Of a stretch of DNA of 46,204 nt, positions 9,361 to 18,892 are shown one piece after another. The notes below the pieces were generated by a model. The model did not search any database and was not told where the DNA came from. It worked only from the letters and a program-made list of their open reading frames with translations. Both the position numbers and the translations under genes were made by a program. Position 1 is the stretch's first letter, and each line of letters opens with the position of its first letter. This stretch comes from Bacteroidota bacterium (GTDB lineage: Bacteria; Bacteroidota; Bacteroidia; UKL13-3), in assembly GCA_947456185.1 (NCBI GenBank), contig CANGPW010000015.1, forward strand, positions 1 to 46,204, given 5' to 3'.

Positions 9361-9861
9361 TTAGCTAAATGAAATATTTAAAATTTCTAATTTTATAATA
9401 CCTGCGGGTGCAGTAATTTCAGCTATCTCACCTAATTTTTTACCCATTAATCCTGCACCAATTGGTGATTTAGCCGAAATTTTACCAATTTTAAAATCAG
9501 CTTCATTTTCAGAAACAACAGTATAAGTAAATTCTTTTTTTACATTGTGATTCATTACTAAAACTTTACTTAAAAGCATTACTTTAGAATTATCAAGTTT
9601 TGATTCATCAATAATTCTGCTAATGGCTAAAAGAGATTCTACCTGTGATATTTTAGTTTCCAAATGACCTTGATCTTCTTTTGCAGCGTGGTATTCGGCA
9701 TTCTCACTTAAATCACCTTTATCTCTAGCGTCAGCAATTTGCTTTGAAATGAAAGGACGTTTTACAAATTTTAAATCGTGAAGTTCGTTTTGTAACCTTT
9801 CAAATCCCTCTTTCGATAAATAATTTAAAGGTGGTGGAACTGATAATGTTTTTTTACTCAT
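9361..9861 (-). CDS. greA: Transcription elongation factor GreA
   Basis: This 166-residue protein has an N-terminal coiled-coil hairpin whose tip carries the acidic motif DARDKGDLSENAEYH (Asp50 and Glu53), the residues that place Mg2+ in the RNA polymerase secondary channel for transcript cleavage, followed by the FKBP-like C-terminal domain (about 90-166). It rescues backtracked RNA polymerase. It is about 8 residues longer than the E. coli protein because of a proline-containing N-terminal extension (SVPPPLNY). It is the first gene of a two-gene operon with HIT; a terminator just upstream separates it from the PorV-family gene. Confidence 0.95.
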   Translation of the reverse strand: MSKKTLSVPPPLNYLSKEGFERLQNELHDLKFVKRPFISKQIADARDKGDLSENAEYHAAKEDQGHLETKISQVESLLAISRIIDESKLDNSKVMLLSKVLVMNHNVKKEFTYTVVSENEADFKIGKISAKSPIGAGLMGKKLGEIAEITAPAGIIKLEILNISFS

Positions 9862-9890
9862 TTTTTTAATATATTGATAGCATTAAAAAC

Positions 9891-9925
9891 AAAAAGAAAC
9901 GTTCGGAATATGCATTCCGAACGTT
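9891..9925 (-). terminator. Rho-independent terminator of the PorV-family operon
   Basis: A perfect 12-bp stem, AACGTTCGGAAT at 9898-9909 and ATTCCGAACGTT at 9914-9925, has a 4-base loop. On the minus strand it is followed by a T-rich run. It lies between the end of the PorV-family gene (9951) and the start of greA (9861). Confidence 0.78.
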
Positions 9926-9950
9926 CCTTTGTAATAGCAAATATATAGTA

Positions 9951-11048
9951 TTAGTTGTTATTTCCTAAAGTTAGTTTAAGACCAATACTATGAATTCCGC
10001 TAAAAATAACTGTTGGTTGGTAAGCATAATCTATGGATAATGCAGTTCCAGCATCGCTTATAGGTAAATTAAAACCAACCCCATAACTTAAACCATATTG
10101 GGGAGTTCTATAATCAGAATTTGAAAAATTACCTTCTTGGTGTGCATATCCAGTTCTAACCATGAACATACTTTTAAATGCATATTCTAATCCTAAAGCA
10201 GTAATATTTGAAGAAAAAGCATTGTAATTAAAGTTACCAGAAACTGATAATCTATGATCATAAGTTTCTTCACCTTTGTCTAAACGCATGTCATAAGTAA
10301 CACCAATATTAGCTAGAGCTGGCATATTAAATGGTTGAGAGCCAAATAATGTTTTGCGAGTTGCACCAGTAGCAGTGACAGTAGTATTAGTTGATAAACC
10401 AGTACCTTGATAGGCAAAATCTGGACCTAGATTACGAATAGCAATACCAAATCTAAAATCTTGTTTTTTAATTTTCTTTGTTGGATTTAAAGCAGTTTGA
10501 TATTGAACACCAGCATCTAATGTAATGCCACTTGCATTCACATTAGCAGTTCCTTCACTTACATATCTTACCATTAAACCTCCAGTTATGGAATTAGAAA
10601 ATGTTTTTGAATAAGCTAAACCAAGGTTCATTATTTGAGTAGTATATGTTCCTAAAGTCATATCAGGTGCTTCAGTAGTAGTTATAGGAATACTTCCAAT
10701 ATCCCAATAAGAAAAAGCCAAACCTAAAACGCCACCACTTCCATTTTCGCCTAATGCTTGTGCAATACCAAAATTATTGATGTAAATATCTGTTCCCACC
10801 AAGTATCTGGTTTGAGAAGCTTGAATTTCCATTTTCTTTACATAGGCCAAACCCCCTATATTTAAATAATATGATTCTAAGCCGCGAGCTGAAGCAGTAT
10901 TTGAACCACTTAAACCAATTCCTCTAACATAAGGATTCACCAAAAGCTGAGTTGCACCAGCTCCTCCAGCTCTATCTGGATTTCCTGCATTAACGGTAGC
11001 CAAAATTCCAAAACAGGCTACTATACTTTGTAAAATATACTTCTTCAT
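9951..11048 (-). CDS. PorV/PorQ-family outer-membrane beta-barrel protein (T9SS-associated)
   Basis: The 365-residue product has a signal peptide (MKKYILQSIVACFGILATVNA), then the family opening in which a conserved GATQLLVNPYVRGIGLSGS block is followed by SYYLNIGGLAYVKK, and a FadL-like barrel of alternating strands ending in LKLTLGNNN. PorV shuttles folded T9SS cargo from the SprA translocon to the cell-surface attachment complex. Bacteroidota encode several PorV/PorQ-family members, and this one is the third gene of an operon that also encodes a 1287-residue T9SS cargo and a TonB receptor. It may therefore be a dedicated partner of that cargo rather than the general PorV; this is inference. 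A perfect 14-bp hairpin precedes the gene. Confidence 0.8.
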   Translation of the reverse strand: MKKYILQSIVACFGILATVNAGNPDRAGGAGATQLLVNPYVRGIGLSGSNTASARGLESYYLNIGGLAYVKKMEIQASQTRYLVGTDIYINNFGIAQALGENGSGGVLGLAFSYWDIGSIPITTTEAPDMTLGTYTTQIMNLGLAYSKTFSNSITGGLMVRYVSEGTANVNASGITLDAGVQYQTALNPTKKIKKQDFRFGIAIRNLGPDFAYQGTGLSTNTTVTATGATRKTLFGSQPFNMPALANIGVTYDMRLDKGEETYDHRLSVSGNFNYNAFSSNITALGLEYAFKSMFMVRTGYAHQEGNFSNSDYRTPQYGLSYGVGFNLPISDAGTALSIDYAYQPTVIFSGIHSIGLKLTLGNNN

Positions 11049-11077
11049 ACGAGTAAATTATTTTATATTTTTTTTAT

Positions 11078-11115
11078 AAAATATCATTTAACCAAAAATG
11101 ATTAAATGATATTTT
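11078..11115 (-). repeat. Perfect 14-bp inverted repeat between cargo gene and PorV-family gene
   Basis: The arms AAAATATCATTTAA (11078-11091) and TTAAATGATATTTT (11102-11115) are exactly complementary around a 10-base loop. The hairpin begins 10 bases after the cargo gene's stop and ends 29 bases before the PorV-family ATG. It is nearly all A+T, so it could be a weak terminator, an RNA-processing or stability hairpin, or a translation control element within the operon. Confidence 0.65.
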
Positions 11116-11125
11116 TCTTGTTTTA

Positions 11126-14100
11126 TTAAAATGAATCAAAATCAGCTGGGCGCATTACACCAAACCATTTTATAATTCTTTCACCAATTCCTGGAGCTTC
11201 TATATGTATTAAATAAACACCACTAGATACTGGAACATTTGCATCATTACGTAAGTTCCACTCAATATAAGTCTTAGCATCATCGTCTTTGTTAATTCTA
11301 CGAACTAAAAATCCATTTTGAGTATAAATAGAAACAGTACATTTTTTAGGGGTATTAATAATTTTAACTCTGTTATCTAAAGCATTGCCTGGATCTTCAT
11401 ATCCACTATAAGCATAGTATGGATTAGGAGAAACATTGATCATATCCATTGCTTTATTTCCTGCAGTTTTATCGTTAATTTGAGGAGCAATACTAGCTGT
11501 ATTAAATTCATATAACGGCTGACCAGCATTAATTAAAGGTGTAACAACGTTATTTGTATATTTTGCAAATGGACGTTTTACCCTTAATTTTACAGTAGCT
11601 TCATTTGGAACTATACCATCTGCCATCGAACTTAGTTTTGAGGTTGGCAAAAGCATTGGCATAGTAACCCACATAAATTGTGATAAGAAATAACGTTTTT
11701 TCAATTGATTTGGATCTTCAGAAGGACTATTTACAGCTAATAAACTTTTGTAATCAGCACAACCATCGTATTTAGGACCTTTGTAAAGTACATTAGAACC
11801 AATTTTAAGCTCTTTTGCTCCCATAATATATACGTGGTGCTTTCCACCAAAAGAAGGAATAGCATTATTAGAAAATTTGTCAAAGAAACTATTTGTAGGA
11901 TTCCAAATCATATCAGCACCATTTTCGGTAGGTAATGATGAATCTTCGCCAAAAATAATATTTAACCTTTCGCCAGTTTCTACATTAATTGCATAACCAG
12001 GGAACCAACTTAAGCCATAGCTGCCTGGAATTTGTTTACCATCTTTATCTACTGAAAGTGAGTACCTAATATTACCTTTAGCAACGTTCCCAATATTTTG
12101 TTCTCTATTTTCTCCCATTTCTAAAACTATACATTGCGACCATTTGCTTTTATCATTTGTAAAGACAACATCCACACTTTGTAAAGTAGATAAAGGATTA
12201 TCTTCAGAAATTTGATTGGTATTAGGAGTTAAACTAAGTCCGGGACCATAACTACTTGTATACTGATTTGAAGCTGTTCTTGTTAAAGTAGCTTTAGCAG
12301 CTAATTCAAAAGGAGCCCATGTTCCTCCTAAAATATTGCCAAATTGTTTTCTTGGGTCGATAGCAACTTTACTGCCACCAATTGACCTAAAAAAGTCATG
12401 TTCCCCAACGTTTGCAAAGTCAGGTGTTCCAGTATTTCCTGATCTAATCCAGTTAAAAGGTGCAATTGGAATCATACCATCAGGTACACCTGAAAGCCAT
12501 CGGTTAGTAGGATCAGAAAAAGTAATGGTTCCATCAACAAAACCATTTGACAAATCACTGCTATTATTTGGATCTCCGGGGGCTGCAACTTGACTAACAG
12601 TTACAGATAAACCTAGTTCTTCAAAAATTTGTTCATTATTTAATTCTAAGTTTCTTTTACCTAAAAAAGTATCATTAGTGATTGTATTTACAATATACCA
12701 TTTAGTATTTGCTCTTGAAAGAGAATCACTTAATTTGGTATTTGCAGAGTTATCAGTAATAAATAATTTAAAATCTGCCAAAGGAACTTTATATGGATTT
12801 ACTACTTTTATAATCACTGGACCTTGACCTTCAATGTACTTTGGTTTTTTAGAAAAAAATGGAGATGCTAAAGCTTCTTCAATTGTTTCTTTTGATAAAT
12901 TTAAGAAATTACCGCTGTTACCAATTCCTTCAACTCTAGTTAAAGCAGGTCCACTAGTATAAGATCCATTTAATTGAGTTCCTTGTTGGTGTCCAAAAGG
13001 CAAGTGAGGAGTACAAGTTATAATTACTGGTTTTGAACCTGATAAATATTGTAAAGCTTCATCTACACAATTAGTAACTGCAGCATAAGGAACAATTAAG
13101 AAATGGTAATTTTTATAGTTTACTAATGTTTGATCGGATTCAACTGAAAAAACATCACGGGTTATTTGAAATGAGTGAAGTATTCCTTTGTCTTCACCAT
13201 TTACCATTACTTTCTTTACATTTCCTAAATCTGGGTCATTAACTATATTAACTATAAAACCTATACCATCCTGCAAATCGCATTGAGCCACTAAACGAGC
13301 TTGGTCTCTATCAGAGAAATCACTTGGAGTAGTAGGAATTTTAAGTTGGTAAATTTGGTAACCTTGGAATTTATAGTCAGTTGAATCTGCACATAATCCT
13401 GATACTTTTGCTTTAAAAGTTTCAGGTTTTTCAGCATTAATAATATTGATGACTAATTCGCGGTTCAATTCAGTAATTTTCACTGCATTGTCATCAAATT
13501 CTGGTCCTCTTAAAATTTTGAAATTATTTTTAAATAAAACAGTTGCTTTATCACTTGCTTCTTTTAATAAATTAAATGAACCAGTAGCACCTCCAGTTGT
13601 AGCTCTTGACCAAACTACACCAATTGTAACTCTATTTACTGCACCTGGCAATAATTTAAATGAACCTGCAGTTTGTAAAAAACGTCTATCCGCTGGCGTA
13701 TTTCCGGCTATTTTTTCAGTCCATGCAGCTCTTTTGCCTGGATCAGTAGAACCAGGGAACATATAACTAGCAGTATCAGAACCTCCTCTACCATTTCCTC
13801 CATAAGTAATTGATTGCCCATCTTTCCAACGGCCATTTAAATAGTTCCAAAAATGAGCAGGATTTGAAGGATTTCCTTGTTGTGATTGGTTGTTATCATA
13901 ATATACAAATTTTGTTAAACCAATTTGTTTTCCATTTTCATTTAATGGACCTTCAAAAAAGTTGACACCAATACTAGGTGGATTTAAACCATAACCTAAA
14001 ATACCTTCATCATTATCGTCACCATTATAGCAAATTCCTAAATTTCTTTTTACATCACATTCTACGTAATCATCTACATAATTACCTAAATCAGGATCTA

Positions 14101-14989
14101 CCCATTGGCCAAAAACACAGCTATCAATAATTTCAGTACCTCTGTTTATAATAGTAGTTTTATAAAAAGTCATGTTATTCACTTCGTCATTGGTAGCAAA
14201 ACCAAATGCTTGTAATCTAAATTCTAAGTTTAAAGGCAAACCTTGAGTTTCAGTATGAATATTTCCTTTGTCATTATAACATATAAACATCATTTGATCA
14301 GGGATAGAAGCCAAGCCTGCTTCTCCTTGATTAAAAGTAGGATAATCACCTTCATCGTAGCTATAAACTCCATCATTATTTGCATCAAAAAATGGTGCTA
14401 AAAACTTAGCCTCACCAGTACTTCCGTTACCTGGCCATTGTTGAATATCAACGGGAGCGTTCAAAGGATCACCGTCAATATGAGCAGCAATTTGAGAACG
14501 TGTAACAGTCCAAACTTTATCAAAAGTTTTACATCTATCGGCAGAGATACTAGCAGAACCATCAATTTGTAATGGACCTGGATAAAAATCGTTACCTGTT
14601 TGACGATAGGTTTGTGCAGCTAATCTTAAATTTCCTTGAGTAATTCCACCAATCCAAAGTGCACCTGAAAACAAAGAGTTTTTTGCCACTTGTCCAGTTT
14701 GAACTTTAGGAACTTCATAACGTGCATTACTTAAATTCCACCACATGTCGCCACCATTTAAAATAATGGTTCTAACATTGTTTACTGAAAGTTCTTTTTG
14801 AGCAGTTGCTGGTAAGCAACCAGCACCCATTTTAGAAAGTGGATTACTTGATTTAAATGAAGGATTTTCGTTAGCTGATTTACCCGCTAAATTTCCTTTT
14901 CCAATATTTTCACGAGCCTGAAGATTTAAACAAAATCCTAAAGCACTTAAAAATAATGCTGTTGTTTTTATATTTTTAAAGTTTAACAT
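11126..14989 (-). CDS. Large T9SS-exported surface protein with C-terminal sorting domain
   Basis: The start is Met at 14989 (MLNFKNIKTTALFLSALGF...), which opens directly into a signal peptide; a longer frame from a TTG at 15031 would overlap the upstream gene and is rejected. The 1287-residue product has an early conserved block (VRTIILNGGDMWWNLSNARY, then SLFSGALWIGG), an EF-hand/dockerin-like calcium loop (FDANNDGVYSYDEGDYP), many beta-rich repeats, and a C-terminal T9SS type A-like sorting domain (VSPNPYYAYSGYE, then IYTQNGFLVRRI and VSSGVYLIHI). The tail continues past the usual end, finishing in ADFDSF. It should be exported and anchored on or released from the surface. No enzymatic motif is visible; function unknown. 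It lies 19 bases after the TonB receptor gene and before a PorV-family gene. Confidence 0.85.
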   Translation of the reverse strand: MLNFKNIKTTALFLSALGFCLNLQARENIGKGNLAGKSANENPSFKSSNPLSKMGAGCLPATAQKELSVNNVRTIILNGGDMWWNLSNARYEVPKVQTGQVAKNSLFSGALWIGGITQGNLRLAAQTYRQTGNDFYPGPLQIDGSASISADRCKTFDKVWTVTRSQIAAHIDGDPLNAPVDIQQWPGNGSTGEAKFLAPFFDANNDGVYSYDEGDYPTFNQGEAGLASIPDQMMFICYNDKGNIHTETQGLPLNLEFRLQAFGFATNDEVNNMTFYKTTIINRGTEIIDSCVFGQWVDPDLGNYVDDYVECDVKRNLGICYNGDDNDEGILGYGLNPPSIGVNFFEGPLNENGKQIGLTKFVYYDNNQSQQGNPSNPAHFWNYLNGRWKDGQSITYGGNGRGGSDTASYMFPGSTDPGKRAAWTEKIAGNTPADRRFLQTAGSFKLLPGAVNRVTIGVVWSRATTGGATGSFNLLKEASDKATVLFKNNFKILRGPEFDDNAVKITELNRELVINIINAEKPETFKAKVSGLCADSTDYKFQGYQIYQLKIPTTPSDFSDRDQARLVAQCDLQDGIGFIVNIVNDPDLGNVKKVMVNGEDKGILHSFQITRDVFSVESDQTLVNYKNYHFLIVPYAAVTNCVDEALQYLSGSKPVIITCTPHLPFGHQQGTQLNGSYTSGPALTRVEGIGNSGNFLNLSKETIEEALASPFFSKKPKYIEGQGPVIIKVVNPYKVPLADFKLFITDNSANTKLSDSLSRANTKWYIVNTITNDTFLGKRNLELNNEQIFEELGLSVTVSQVAAPGDPNNSSDLSNGFVDGTITFSDPTNRWLSGVPDGMIPIAPFNWIRSGNTGTPDFANVGEHDFFRSIGGSKVAIDPRKQFGNILGGTWAPFELAAKATLTRTASNQYTSSYGPGLSLTPNTNQISEDNPLSTLQSVDVVFTNDKSKWSQCIVLEMGENREQNIGNVAKGNIRYSLSVDKDGKQIPGSYGLSWFPGYAINVETGERLNIIFGEDSSLPTENGADMIWNPTNSFFDKFSNNAIPSFGGKHHVYIMGAKELKIGSNVLYKGPKYDGCADYKSLLAVNSPSEDPNQLKKRYFLSQFMWVTMPMLLPTSKLSSMADGIVPNEATVKLRVKRPFAKYTNNVVTPLINAGQPLYEFNTASIAPQINDKTAGNKAMDMINVSPNPYYAYSGYEDPGNALDNRVKIINTPKKCTVSIYTQNGFLVRRINKDDDAKTYIEWNLRNDANVPVSSGVYLIHIEAPGIGERIIKWFGVMRPADFDSF

Positions 14990-15008
14990 AAAATTATTAT
15001 TTTTCTTT

Positions 15009-18000
15009 TTAAAACTGAACTGAAATTCCAATACGGGTTAAGCGTGGTAATAAAAATCTGTCAGAGTTTACCATTCTTGTATTATAAAGGTCAACAAATG
15101 ATTGAGCATTGGTTGCTGTTCTGATTTGATCGGCTGCAAACGGTGAACTTAAATAACCATCGCTGTATGCGCTACCTGTGTATCTATAAACACTTGTTAC
15201 ATTTGCTGCATTTAATAAATTAGTAACTGTTAGGAATACACGCATGCGGTATTCTTTAACTTTAGCTCCTGCATTACCATTTTTAATGGTAAAGTTTTTA
15301 TCAATGTTAATGTCCACATTAAACTGAGCTGGTAAATTAGCTCCGTTTGGTGTTCCTTTAATTGAACTTCTTGTAGCTGCTCCAGATTGTGCATCAGGTG
15401 TAGCAGTTAAGTTTTGAGTATAAGGACGACCAGAATATGCTGAGAAAATAAAATTACAGCCAGCATTTTCTAATATTTTTTTACCACCAATAATAGGACC
15501 ATCATATTTTTTTCCATCTTTATAGTGAAAATCAAAATTAGTTTTAAAAGTATGACGGGTGTCAAAATCTAAAGGAAAAATTGTTCTAGTATTTGGCAAA
15601 CCAGCTTGAATTAAAGCTGAACTTGATGAAATATTTGATCCTGAACCATCGGCAAACTGTAAGTTATAATTTGCATCAATATTAACATTTCCCATGTCAA
15701 TTAATTTATATTCTAACCCTACAGATTTAACAGTTGAAAAATCTATATTTCCTACTGTAGTATATGTGTTTGGCCAAGCTTGAATAAAGCTATATAATTG
15801 AGTCATATTTCTATTTTCTCTGTAAGAAGCTATTAAGCCAATGGCTGAGTTTTTACCAATTTGTTGACGAAAACCAATTTCATAAGCAGTTACTTGCGTC
15901 ATTTTCAAATCTGGGTTTGCAATAACACCTGTTAATCTATTTGACAAATAAAAATAATCATCAATTTGAGCAACATTTCCACCTGGTCTTTGATTTAAAA
16001 TATCGTAAGTACCATAGAATTGAGAAGAAGTATTAATAGGGAAAGAGAACCAAACACGTGGTGAAATTTTTACATCTGGCACGTAATCTTTAAAAGAAGC
16101 TGCTGTTGGTACTTTTGGACTTTTAGCATCAGCAACATAAGGAATATTTTGACTGGTTCCTGCTGCACGTTGAATAGCTGCTGGATCTGAAACAGGATTA
16201 CCGTTTTTGTCATACCAATTATTACCATTTCTAAAACCAGCTACACCATAAGTATTTGAGCTAAAATTATCTGTGTTAATATATACTTTCCAATCGTCTT
16301 GAACTACCGAAGGAATTGCATCTTTTTCTATTTTCAACGAACCAGCTGTAGCAGTTCTAATTTCTCCTGCCGATAAAATTGGAACCATTGAATAAGGATC
16401 ACGTAATACTAATTGATTTGCATCAAATCTTTCAACACGTAAACCAACGCGTAAAATTAAATCTTTGAATTGGAATTTATCTTGAATCCAAGCAGCAGCG
16501 TATATTGGCTGATAAGCTCCTAATATTCTGTTTTTGAAAAATTCATTGATTCCTGGTTTACCTGATACCTCGTTTCCTAAATGGTCGTAACCGAAATAAC
16601 CTACATATGAATTTCCATTATTTAACAAATCATTAGCTGAAAACATATTTAAATTATAGGTTCCTGGTGAATATGAATTTACATCGAGATATGTTTGACT
16701 GGTAATAGGGTTTCCATTATTATCCGTTGCATTAGTACTAATTAATTTATCTCTTAAATTTTTGTCAAATTCTGTTTGGTCAGCGGCTACTATTCTTCTA
16801 TCGAAAGTAATGGTATCTTGAAAAACTCCATTGGCATCAAATTTTGCATATCCAATTGAATCTAAACCTGAGAATTGGCGATTTGCTAATAATGGCATTA
16901 AGTTCCATAAGCTACCAGCTCCTAATGAGTAATTTCTTTGAATGCGTTGTTCGTATGTTAATCCAAATTGTAAATTATGTTTTGCTTTTAAGTTTCTACG
17001 AGGAGCAATGGTTGCATTTGATTCAATGTAAACAATATAGTTTTCAAATAAACTTTTCGAATATCCTGTTTGAATATCACCTACATTTCCCCACATACCT
17101 GAATAAATAGAAAGTGGATCGTCACCATTTTGCAAAGCTCCCAAACCTCTTAAAGGAGCAAAGTTTGCAAAATTATTTGCACCATAATAATTTAAGAAAG
17201 CTTGCGTATAATTTCCTCTTACAGTATTAAAATCAGCTTTGGTAAAACGGAAAGCAGTATCTCTAAATCCAGTTTGACGGGTATAACCAGTTAAAAAAAG
17301 TTGTTTGCCGTCTTTTAAAGTAATGGTATCAACTGGTTGCCCTAATCCTTTTCTTACATTAGTATAAGCAGGTGCATTATAAGTTTTAAACTTTCCTACA
17401 TAACCATATTTAAAAAAATCTTTGCCATTATTAGGATCAAATGTTTCTGAAAAATTGCGTTCATAACTAACCCTAACAGTATAATAAGCATCCGAAATTT
17501 TTACACCTTTATTAATTGCAGCTTCTAATCTTGCTTTAGTAGTATCTTCTTTTTTATTAAACATTTGTGTAAACTGTAAATAAGTTACCGTTCTGTATCC
17601 TTGCGAAACTGAATTGTTAGCAGTATTTAAAAGAGAAGCATAGCTATTCCAATTATTTTGATTGAAGAAATTATAGATGTAACCTAATTTTACGTTGATA
17701 TTGTTATTAGGTTGGTAGTTAAAGTTACCACTAGCACTTACGTTATAACCAGAAGCGTTTACACGATAATCTGTTTTTTCTAAATCGCTTTTCCTTAAAA
17801 ATTCACCAGCAGGAACCAAAGAACCTAAAGCATTTGGTCTAACAGGAGTTGCCTCAATTTCTTTCATTTTGGAATCTTTCACTTTATACATATCTACAGC
17901 GGGTAAACCACCATCCAATGAATAAGCAGCTCTGATTGAGTTTGTAAATCCAATTAATATTTTTTCTCTGTCTCTGTTTCCTTTATCTCTTAATAAAATT

Positions 18001-18776
18001 GGACCAGATACAAATGAGGTCATTTCGTTATGATGCGAATTATCCAAATAGCCAAAGAAAGGGCTAGAAGTTCTGTATTCAAAAAAGCGAATCCATTGTT
18101 TAGTTGGAGCTTTGGTAGTAGCACTAATTGCACCACCTGTAAAATCGCCATAAGAAGCGGGAGTTCCACTTGTAATTACTTCTAAATTTTCAATTGCGTT
18201 AGCAGGCAAACTAATACCTGTTACTCTTACACCATCAATATAATAAGCAGTATTTTCAGAACGTGAACCCGCAATATTTGGAGTTCCGCCTCCTCTTGAA
18301 TCAACACCACGTTGACTACCAGCCAATGCATTGATATTTTGAGTTCCTTGCTTGTTTATATTTTTCAAGGTTTTTTGAGTGGGGTCATCAGGGTCAATTA
18401 GTTGAACTTTATCCCTAATAGTTACTGGACCTAAGTTGGTTTTATTACTTGGACTTAAACTGAATGACCTGTTAGTAATTTTGTTATCACCTTTAACTGG
18501 AATATCTTCAGTTTTAGCTTTTTGATAGCCTGTTAACGAAATTGTCACATCGTAATTTCCTGCGGGAATAGCTGTAAATTCAAATTCACCATCTTTATCG
18601 GTGTATTTCGATTTTTTTATTCCTCCACCACCTTCTATAGTAACCAAAGCAAATTCTATCGGTTTTTTGGTAGTTTCATCGTTGACTTTGCCGGCAATGG
18701 AACCCAAGTTTGACTGGGCCGTTGCAATAGCAGAAATGCCTATTAAGGCAGCTAATAATAAATATATCCTTCTCAT
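15009..18776 (-). CDS. TonB-dependent receptor with carboxypeptidase-regulatory domain
   Basis: The 1255-residue product starts with a signal peptide (MRRIYLLLAALIGISAIATA), an N-terminal carboxypeptidase-regulatory domain (about 25-100, GSIAGKVNDETTKKPIEFALV), a plug domain (about 135-225, with VDSRGGGTPNIAGSRSENT and YYIDGVRVTG) and a large 22-strand-type barrel ending in GISVQF. The size is that of SusC-like receptors, but the next gene is a T9SS cargo protein, not SusD. The barrel may therefore work with the exported neighbour, as a lid or binding partner, or the two may simply share regulation; this is inference. It is the first gene of the three-gene operon; a TACATTTG box lies upstream at 18851-18858. 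Confidence 0.92.
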   Translation of the reverse strand: MRRIYLLLAALIGISAIATAQSNLGSIAGKVNDETTKKPIEFALVTIEGGGGIKKSKYTDKDGEFEFTAIPAGNYDVTISLTGYQKAKTEDIPVKGDNKITNRSFSLSPSNKTNLGPVTIRDKVQLIDPDDPTQKTLKNINKQGTQNINALAGSQRGVDSRGGGTPNIAGSRSENTAYYIDGVRVTGISLPANAIENLEVITSGTPASYGDFTGGAISATTKAPTKQWIRFFEYRTSSPFFGYLDNSHHNEMTSFVSGPILLRDKGNRDREKILIGFTNSIRAAYSLDGGLPAVDMYKVKDSKMKEIEATPVRPNALGSLVPAGEFLRKSDLEKTDYRVNASGYNVSASGNFNYQPNNNINVKLGYIYNFFNQNNWNSYASLLNTANNSVSQGYRTVTYLQFTQMFNKKEDTTKARLEAAINKGVKISDAYYTVRVSYERNFSETFDPNNGKDFFKYGYVGKFKTYNAPAYTNVRKGLGQPVDTITLKDGKQLFLTGYTRQTGFRDTAFRFTKADFNTVRGNYTQAFLNYYGANNFANFAPLRGLGALQNGDDPLSIYSGMWGNVGDIQTGYSKSLFENYIVYIESNATIAPRRNLKAKHNLQFGLTYEQRIQRNYSLGAGSLWNLMPLLANRQFSGLDSIGYAKFDANGVFQDTITFDRRIVAADQTEFDKNLRDKLISTNATDNNGNPITSQTYLDVNSYSPGTYNLNMFSANDLLNNGNSYVGYFGYDHLGNEVSGKPGINEFFKNRILGAYQPIYAAAWIQDKFQFKDLILRVGLRVERFDANQLVLRDPYSMVPILSAGEIRTATAGSLKIEKDAIPSVVQDDWKVYINTDNFSSNTYGVAGFRNGNNWYDKNGNPVSDPAAIQRAAGTSQNIPYVADAKSPKVPTAASFKDYVPDVKISPRVWFSFPINTSSQFYGTYDILNQRPGGNVAQIDDYFYLSNRLTGVIANPDLKMTQVTAYEIGFRQQIGKNSAIGLIASYRENRNMTQLYSFIQAWPNTYTTVGNIDFSTVKSVGLEYKLIDMGNVNIDANYNLQFADGSGSNISSSSALIQAGLPNTRTIFPLDFDTRHTFKTNFDFHYKDGKKYDGPIIGGKKILENAGCNFIFSAYSGRPYTQNLTATPDAQSGAATRSSIKGTPNGANLPAQFNVDINIDKNFTIKNGNAGAKVKEYRMRVFLTVTNLLNAANVTSVYRYTGSAYSDGYLSSPFAADQIRTATNAQSFVDLYNTRMVNSDRFLLPRLTRIGISVQF

Positions 18777-18850
18777 GTAAATTTTTGTTACAAATTATAA
18801 ATTGGATTGAGTTTAAGTGCTGTAAATAAAATCAGTTTAAATTAATAAAT

Positions 18851-18858
18851 CAAATGTA
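18851..18858 (-). promoter_or_regulatory. Putative -7 box TACATTTG of the TonB/T9SS-cargo/PorV operon
   Basis: This is an exact match to TAnnTTTG on the minus strand, about 65 bases before the first-gene ATG at 18776. No clean TTG lies at the expected -33 spacing, so support is partial. Confidence 0.4.
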
Positions 18859-18892
18859 GAGGCAATTAAACGCTAAAGAAATTTTATTGTGC

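Noticed and set aside
14990-15031. Longer N-terminus for the T9SS cargo from a TTG at 15031
   Set aside because: It would overlap the TonB receptor's end and place 14 extra polar/basic residues before an otherwise perfect signal peptide starting at 14989.
15009-18776. SusC-type glycan importer with SusD partner
   Set aside because: Size and domains fit SusC, but the next gene has a T9SS sorting domain and no SusD lipobox or TPR-like fold.
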